NCBI GenBank assembly: GCA_903861055.1
Contig: CAIOSU010000293.1
Coordinates: 1-9,722, forward strand
Direction: 5' to 3'
DNA from: an uncultured bacterium
Lineage (GTDB): Bacteria > Bacteroidota > Bacteroidia > Chitinophagales > CAIOSU01
DNA length: 9,722 bases
The notes under the pieces were generated by a model. It was not told the DNA's origin and did not search any database. It saw only the letters and a program-made list of their open reading frames with translations. Below, in pieces: positions 7,101-9,722 of this stretch. Both the position numbers and the translations under genes were made by a program. Numbering within the stretch: the stretch's first letter is position 1; each line of letters starts with the position of its first letter.

Positions 7101-9722
7101 ACCGCCAACGTAAACCTCAATAATAACAACTTCACGACAAACCCAAGCGGACAAACCATTACCTTAAGGGGTTCAAGTACTTTTGGTGCCAACATTAACT
7201 ACACGCTTACCATTAGGTACCGCAGCTCTATTACCTATCCAACTATTTGCCCATCGTGCAACGATGTAGGCACACCGGTTGCGGTTAATTTGCTTCCAGA
7301 TGTACAATTGAGTTCGATTGCACCGCAAACGGCTTGCAACGGTGCAACGGTAAACTTAATTAACCTTAATCCTACAGCAAACGTTGCCGGCTCATATCGC
7401 TGGTACGATGGCAACCCAACTGCAGGCGGTAACGTAATTGCCGACCCAACAAGTGTCTCGCTTACGGCTGCTACTACGTTTTTTGTGCAGTTTTTGCCAT
7501 TTGCTGATAGCACTTGTGGCAAAACAACCAGCGTAGCCTATACTCTTACCCCAAAACCAGTGCTGAATACCATACCGGCTCAGGCACCCATTTGCTTTGG
7601 TGCTTCGGTAAATTTAACGGCTTTAAACAGCAGTGTTACCTCAGCCGCTGGCACCTTTACTTGGTACATTGGCGATCCTGATAGTAATGGTATAAGGTTG
7701 CCAAATGCATTTGCGCAAAATTTGGCTCCAGTAAATGGCCGCAACTATTTCGTGGTGTTTACCGATAATACTACCGGATGTAGCAACAAAACCAGCGTTA
7801 CTTACACCGTAAATCCATTGCCAGCATTGGCCGCAGTGCCCGATCCGAAACTCTGTACCGGAGATAGTTATGACTTAACAGCTACCGAGCAAGACTTTAC
7901 TGCGGCGCCGGGTACCTTTACTTGGTACAATGGCGACCCTAATAACGGCGGTGTAGCTATTACGCCAGTGCAAGCTGCAAACGTAACTCCGGCAAATGGC
8001 GATACTTATTTTGTAGTGTTCTTAGACCAAGCTTCGGGTTGCACAGCTACAGGGAACATTTCGTTTATTGTTAACCCATTCCCAACCCTGGTTGCGCCTG
8101 TTGTTGCGCCAGTGTGCGCTGGCGAAACAATTGACCTTACCAGCCTTGAGCAAGGTATTACTTCCGACCCTGGTACGTTTGTTTGGTACCTAGGCAACCC
8201 TAACACTGGTGGTGTTCAATTAAATTTGGGTCAAGCACAAGCACAAACGCCAACCAATGGCGCTGTTTATTTCGCGACATTTACCAATATTATTACCACT
8301 TGCGCTGCTACTACTAATTTTACGGTTACCGTAAATCCTAAGCCATCGCTGAGCCAAGTAACCCCAGTAACCTGTGCAGGTACTCCAGTAGATTTGGCTA
8401 GCCTTGAAAGCAATTTGTTGAATGGTGCTACCGGCACATTCACTTATTATTTAGGTAATCCTGATACTGGTGGTTTGGTGTTGACTCCAAGCCAAGTGAG
8501 TGCACAATTGCCCACTGGCAATGAAACGTATTTTGTGGTGTACACCAGTACCCAAAACTGCACTGATACCGCCAGCTTTGGCTTTACGGTTAATGCTACA
8601 CCAGTATTGAATGCTATTGCACCACTTGGATTGCAGTGTGCTGGTTTTAGCACTAGCCTTACCGCATTGCAAGCAGGTATTACCACCACCGCTGGCACCT
8701 TTACTTGGTACTTGGGTAGCCCCGACACGGGCAGTGTGGTTGCCAATCCTTCGGCTATTGTGCCAATAAGTGGCGATGAATATTTTGCCGTGTTTACTGA
8801 AAGCGCAAACGGATGCTCGTCGCAGGTAAGCACCAGCTTCGATGTTGCTGCTCCAGTGGCAAACAATGGAGTGAGCTACGATTGTATTACCAATGTGCTA
8901 GTAGTGAGCCTTACTGGTACCACTGGTGGTGCAGGTGGCTACTCGGTTAGCAGCTCATCGCCAAACAATGCAGGCGATGTATTGACCCCAGGCACTACCT
9001 ACACTGTAATTATAACTGATACTATTGGTTGCACCGATACCATTACTGGCACTCAGTCTTGTATTATTTGCGATGCAGGTGACGCAGGCACCATTGCCAA
9101 CAATGTATTCTGTTGCAACGATACCGCATTTATAAGCAACTCTGGGCCAACTTTGGATGTGGCTCGTGTGGTGGCATGGGGCTTAACTCCTCAGGCCGAT
9201 GGTCCAATTACTGATTCGGCTAGTGCATTGAGTGCTACTGATGTTTTCCGTAGCAATGCAGATGGTAGTTTAAGTTTTGATGCCGGTTGCAGCGATTACC
9301 CAGCAGGTAATTACTTCCTTACCCCGTTTATTTCCATTAAGCCAAACGATAACGTGCCAATTCTTTGGGACCCAGCAAACGGTTGTAACCCTGTTGCCGA
9401 AATTTGCCCAACTATTAGTGGTACTGGTTGGGTGCTCAACCCAATGATTATTACCTTCCCTGATGGAAGTACCTACAACGTAAACCAAGAAATTGCATTT
9501 GGTTTGCCTATTGACCAAGCACTGCTTGATGCGGCTACTGGTGGGTCGTTGCCTTGTATTAAAATTACAGACTTGTATACTGGCGACCCTAATGGAACTT
9601 GGAGTGTAAGTATAACCAATACCGGAACAGGTGCCATTACGTTTACCGTTCCTCAATTTAATGTGGTGGTTGAAGCCGATAGTTGCTCATTGCTTACTAC
9701 CGACCAAGTCTACAGCGTGCCT
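4113..9722 (+). CDS. Giant secreted modular surface protein with Ig-like repeats (3' end outside window)
   Basis: One reading frame without a stop for 1870 codons to the last base of the window. Residues 1-25 form a signal peptide (Arg7, a hydrophobic core, cleavage probably after VNA before Gln26). Order of modules: 28-221 unassigned, cysteine-containing; 222-384 pre-peptidase-C-like sandwich; 385-498 Ig-like, ending TVYP; 499-570 unassigned; 571-658 a CDPNDPFNFYVDVTV...GPFGNG module; 659-759 Ig-like, with VEWFKDG and ending VVYPKP; 760-833 linker module; 834-926 module A; 927-1061 unassigned; 1062-1580 six Ig_7-like repeats; 1582-1654 a SprB/PKD-like unit; 1655-1744 module B; 1745-1870 a tail with a P-domain-like GDPNGTWSVSITN. 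The protein is rich in Thr, Asn, Ala, Gly, Val and paired Cys; by hand count only about 18 Lys and 24 Arg occur. There is no enzyme motif. Family knowledge suggests a cell-surface adhesin exported by type IX secretion, but the C-terminal sorting domain is not visible. The start is the first ATG and gives the signal peptide directly. Confidence 0.9.
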   Translation, partial: MNSFVLRLIVVVCTTWLAGVSQVNAQCTELSRVIQTPQPSRCQTAPSAGNIVPYFSQCRTVCLNNTGTGPSNQVSNKSCVGGTQPANDLYLYANNPYAQIPGYDGSLVFRWVDWPGKAQGVFPPYFAVHGEVRAQLGAITAQSIDCTDGFALENAICLDPADTEGNQFYAPPGTIPTLAQLDPIVDAIAGVNVSTTDVSFWINIATSNGAQGPICYEVSPYKSGYLCGDATTVALTGTGSTRSGTAPQQCLCGSALYGGIGNVNNGFTPPCGTESSSAAWYKINVPFGCNNITASLSNWGGTGQYNIAILSGVSCPATAGTNPITGAAVSTPNQTLDPGAAIVGSGCTGPASTACTPVPAGEYYIVVSGVTERPTFTLNVTVQDASVTVGTASSAQNGGNLCSAGTVVVGTTGTVLPASGSCGQNIAWFYSTNLAFNPYQGVGTYAASGTSNVSIALPANTTCQPRTYYIKGVVSDNGTAAVAGCKGTTNTISVTVYPEIGSITVNNVQCLITVATRCASFTVNGNPGINTFIASFADDGLVKDFLVSNGLPACDVLIQDTVSCSGNCTQPTVSGVSKCDPNDPFNFYVDVTVAPGSAATYFIEDSDGGAKAVTSSGTYTVGPFGNGSSTFINLTNTDDAACNLPVGNFSDDCNNVVCPNLTNASTNTNGDRCEGAQTILQAFVDQGTLGTDYRVEWFKDGVPIPNSNSLSVIHTFSTTQGCGAEAQEFTIRLTCLLPTGSPSTTNFLTAGTVVVYPKPDAGIDFTQDPANCTLAPIDACGSLSISYSPTTNPTPGAAPTSVNYTIAVPGAPSGCSATGTYIVNCPAASCTNSAGEGVALQDDVLCFGENFTVATNNANLDNGYALGWAVTQTNPYGNLNQAVSSAISANSFFGQDTVGNQSFNFTNGTQYGPGQYYFVPFVAMRNINAANPVVVISGTLAAPIFGAVVSTTITVPNIPYCSGLTAFDINFVANRASGVGNPIDRVSGLVSYTGAATANVNLNNNNFTTNPSGQTITLRGSSTFGANINYTLTIRYRSSITYPTICPSCNDVGTPVAVNLLPDVQLSSIAPQTACNGATVNLINLNPTANVAGSYRWYDGNPTAGGNVIADPTSVSLTAATTFFVQFLPFADSTCGKTTSVAYTLTPKPVLNTIPAQAPICFGASVNLTALNSSVTSAAGTFTWYIGDPDSNGIRLPNAFAQNLAPVNGRNYFVVFTDNTTGCSNKTSVTYTVNPLPALAAVPDPKLCTGDSYDLTATEQDFTAAPGTFTWYNGDPNNGGVAITPVQAANVTPANGDTYFVVFLDQASGCTATGNISFIVNPFPTLVAPVVAPVCAGETIDLTSLEQGITSDPGTFVWYLGNPNTGGVQLNLGQAQAQTPTNGAVYFATFTNIITTCAATTNFTVTVNPKPSLSQVTPVTCAGTPVDLASLESNLLNGATGTFTYYLGNPDTGGLVLTPSQVSAQLPTGNETYFVVYTSTQNCTDTASFGFTVNATPVLNAIAPLGLQCAGFSTSLTALQAGITTTAGTFTWYLGSPDTGSVVANPSAIVPISGDEYFAVFTESANGCSSQVSTSFDVAAPVANNGVSYDCITNVLVVSLTGTTGGAGGYSVSSSSPNNAGDVLTPGTTYTVIITDTIGCTDTITGTQSCIICDAGDAGTIANNVFCCNDTAFISNSGPTLDVARVVAWGLTPQADGPITDSASALSATDVFRSNADGSLSFDAGCSDYPAGNYFLTPFISIKPNDNVPILWDPANGCNPVAEICPTISGTGWVLNPMIITFPDGSTYNVNQEIAFGLPIDQALLDAATGGSLPCIKITDLYTGDPNGTWSVSITNTGTGAITFTVPQFNVVVEADSCSLLTTDQVYSVP
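4776..5264 (+). other. Pre-peptidase-C-like (PPC) beta-sandwich module in the giant protein
   Basis: Residues 222-384. The order of motifs fits PPC-like domains of secreted Bacteroidota proteins: SSSAAWYKINVPFGC (Trp280), then ITASLSNWGGTGQYNIAILSG, and a closing strand pair PVPAGEYYIVVSGVTERP and TFTLNVTVQD. PPC domains are non-catalytic beta-sandwiches, often next to peptidases or in adhesins. The assignment is by pattern; the insert between NIAILSGVSC and PVPAGEYY is long, so it may be a divergent relative. Confidence 0.55.
6612..6890 (+). other. Module A of a duplicated, unnamed domain in the giant protein
   Basis: Residues 834-926. It starts AGEGVALQDDVLCFGENFTV, has a central LDNGYALGWAVTQ and ends GPGQYYFVPFVAM. 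The same order of residues recurs at 1655-1744 (module B): AG, eight to ten residues, V-(L/F)-C, about 14 residues to Leu-Asp, then Gly or Ala-Trp, then a G-(Q/N)-Y-(Y/F)-(F/L)-x-P-F strand. The pattern resembles a module seen repeatedly in large gliding-associated Bacteroidota proteins (C...W or Y...GxYxxxPF), for which I know no established name. Confidence 0.6.
7296..8852 (+). repeat. Six tandem Ig-like (Ig_7 type) protein repeats, 84-88 residues each
   Basis: Units begin at the conserved Pro: 7296-7556, 7557-7820, 7821-8081, 8082-8342, 8343-8600 and 8601-8852 (87, 88, 87, 87, 86 and 84 residues). Each has the order: Cys-x-Gly, then Leu, then G-(T/S)-(F/Y)-x-(W/Y)-Y-x-G-x-P-(D/N/T)-x-(G/N)-(G/S), then Y/F-F-(V/A)-x-F/Y, then a second Cys, and closing VxP or VNP. 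The two Cys of each unit can form the intradomain disulfide of an Ig sandwich. Repeat 5 has YY instead of WY. Matching stretches differ at many synonymous positions, so the duplication is old and not a recent DNA-level expansion. The profile fits the Ig-like domains found beside gliding C-terminal domains (CHU_C-associated). Confidence 0.85.
8856..9074 (+). other. SprB/PKD-like unit after the Ig-like array
   Basis: Residues 1582-1654. The unit shows a Cys (SYDCITN), a glycine-rich GTTGGAGGYSVS turn around Tyr1610, and a closing strand TPGTTYTVIITDTIGCTDTIT. This follows the GG-x-x-Y ... G-T-Y-T-V-x-(I/V)-T-D-x-x-G-C-T pattern of SprB-type repeats, which occur in gliding adhesins. Only one copy is visible here, so the match is suggestive and not proof of a gliding role. 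Confidence 0.6.
9075..9344 (+). other. Module B of the duplicated, unnamed domain in the giant protein
   Basis: Residues 1655-1744, the second copy of the module at 834-926. It shows AGDAGTIANNVFCCNDTAFI (Cys1667-Cys1668), LDVARVVAWGLTP, DGSLSFDAGC and GNYFLTPFISI. The distance from the module Cys to the final Phe of the PF strand is 71 residues here and 75 in module A. It directly follows the SprB-like unit. The downstream segment (1745-1870) is not similar to the segment following module A as far as I can tell. Confidence 0.6.

Noticed and set aside
7296..8852. Tandem array considered as a DNA-level repeat or CRISPR-like structure
   Set aside because: Periodicity is about 260 bases, in frame, and preserved at protein level with many synonymous differences; there are no identical short repeats with unique spacers.
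8447..8866. Antisense open frame of 139 codons across the Ig-like repeats
   Set aside because: Its repetitive translation mirrors the sense repeats and it overlaps a continuous 1870-codon frame. Other antisense frames at 4383-4745, 4779-5114, 5313-5639, 7235-7522 and 9270-9656 were discarded for the same reason.

Overview
The window reads as chromosomal DNA of a free-living Bacteroidota bacterium (Sphingobacteriales, Chitinophagales or Cytophagales type; I cannot fix the genus). Evidence: no Shine-Dalgarno sequences before the genes, several matches to the Bacteroidota promoter pattern (TTTG, about 19 bases, TAnnTTTG), a secreted GH43 glycosidase, and a giant cysteine- and threonine-rich modular surface protein of the kind linked to type IX secretion and gliding in this phylum.

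Layout: at the left edge the first 26 codons of a small unidentified gene run leftward off the window (1-79). Next is a complete leftward gene for an NRDE/TANGO2-family protein (133-840). A 161-base divergent spacer containing an AAAATTN tandem DNA repeat separates it from a rightward gene for AMP-forming acetyl-CoA synthetase (1002-2903). Fourteen bases later, converging on it, ends a leftward gene for a secreted GH43-family glycosidase (2918-3859). A 253-base divergent spacer then leads to one very long rightward reading frame (4113 to the right edge, 1870 codons with no stop), which fills the remaining 58% of the window.

The giant protein has a signal peptide, a pre-peptidase-C-like beta-sandwich, several cysteine-rich modules of unknown family, and six consecutive 84-88 residue Ig-like repeats (residues 1062-1580). 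The repeat block is bracketed by two copies of another, unnamed module (residues 834-926 and 1655-1744). The C-terminus, where a sorting domain would be expected, lies outside the window.

The complete genes do not form an operon: strands alternate and products belong to separate processes (acetate activation, possible haem handling, polysaccharide breakdown, cell-surface adhesion). No RNA genes, mobile elements or CRISPR arrays were seen. The most interesting item is the architecture of the giant surface protein.
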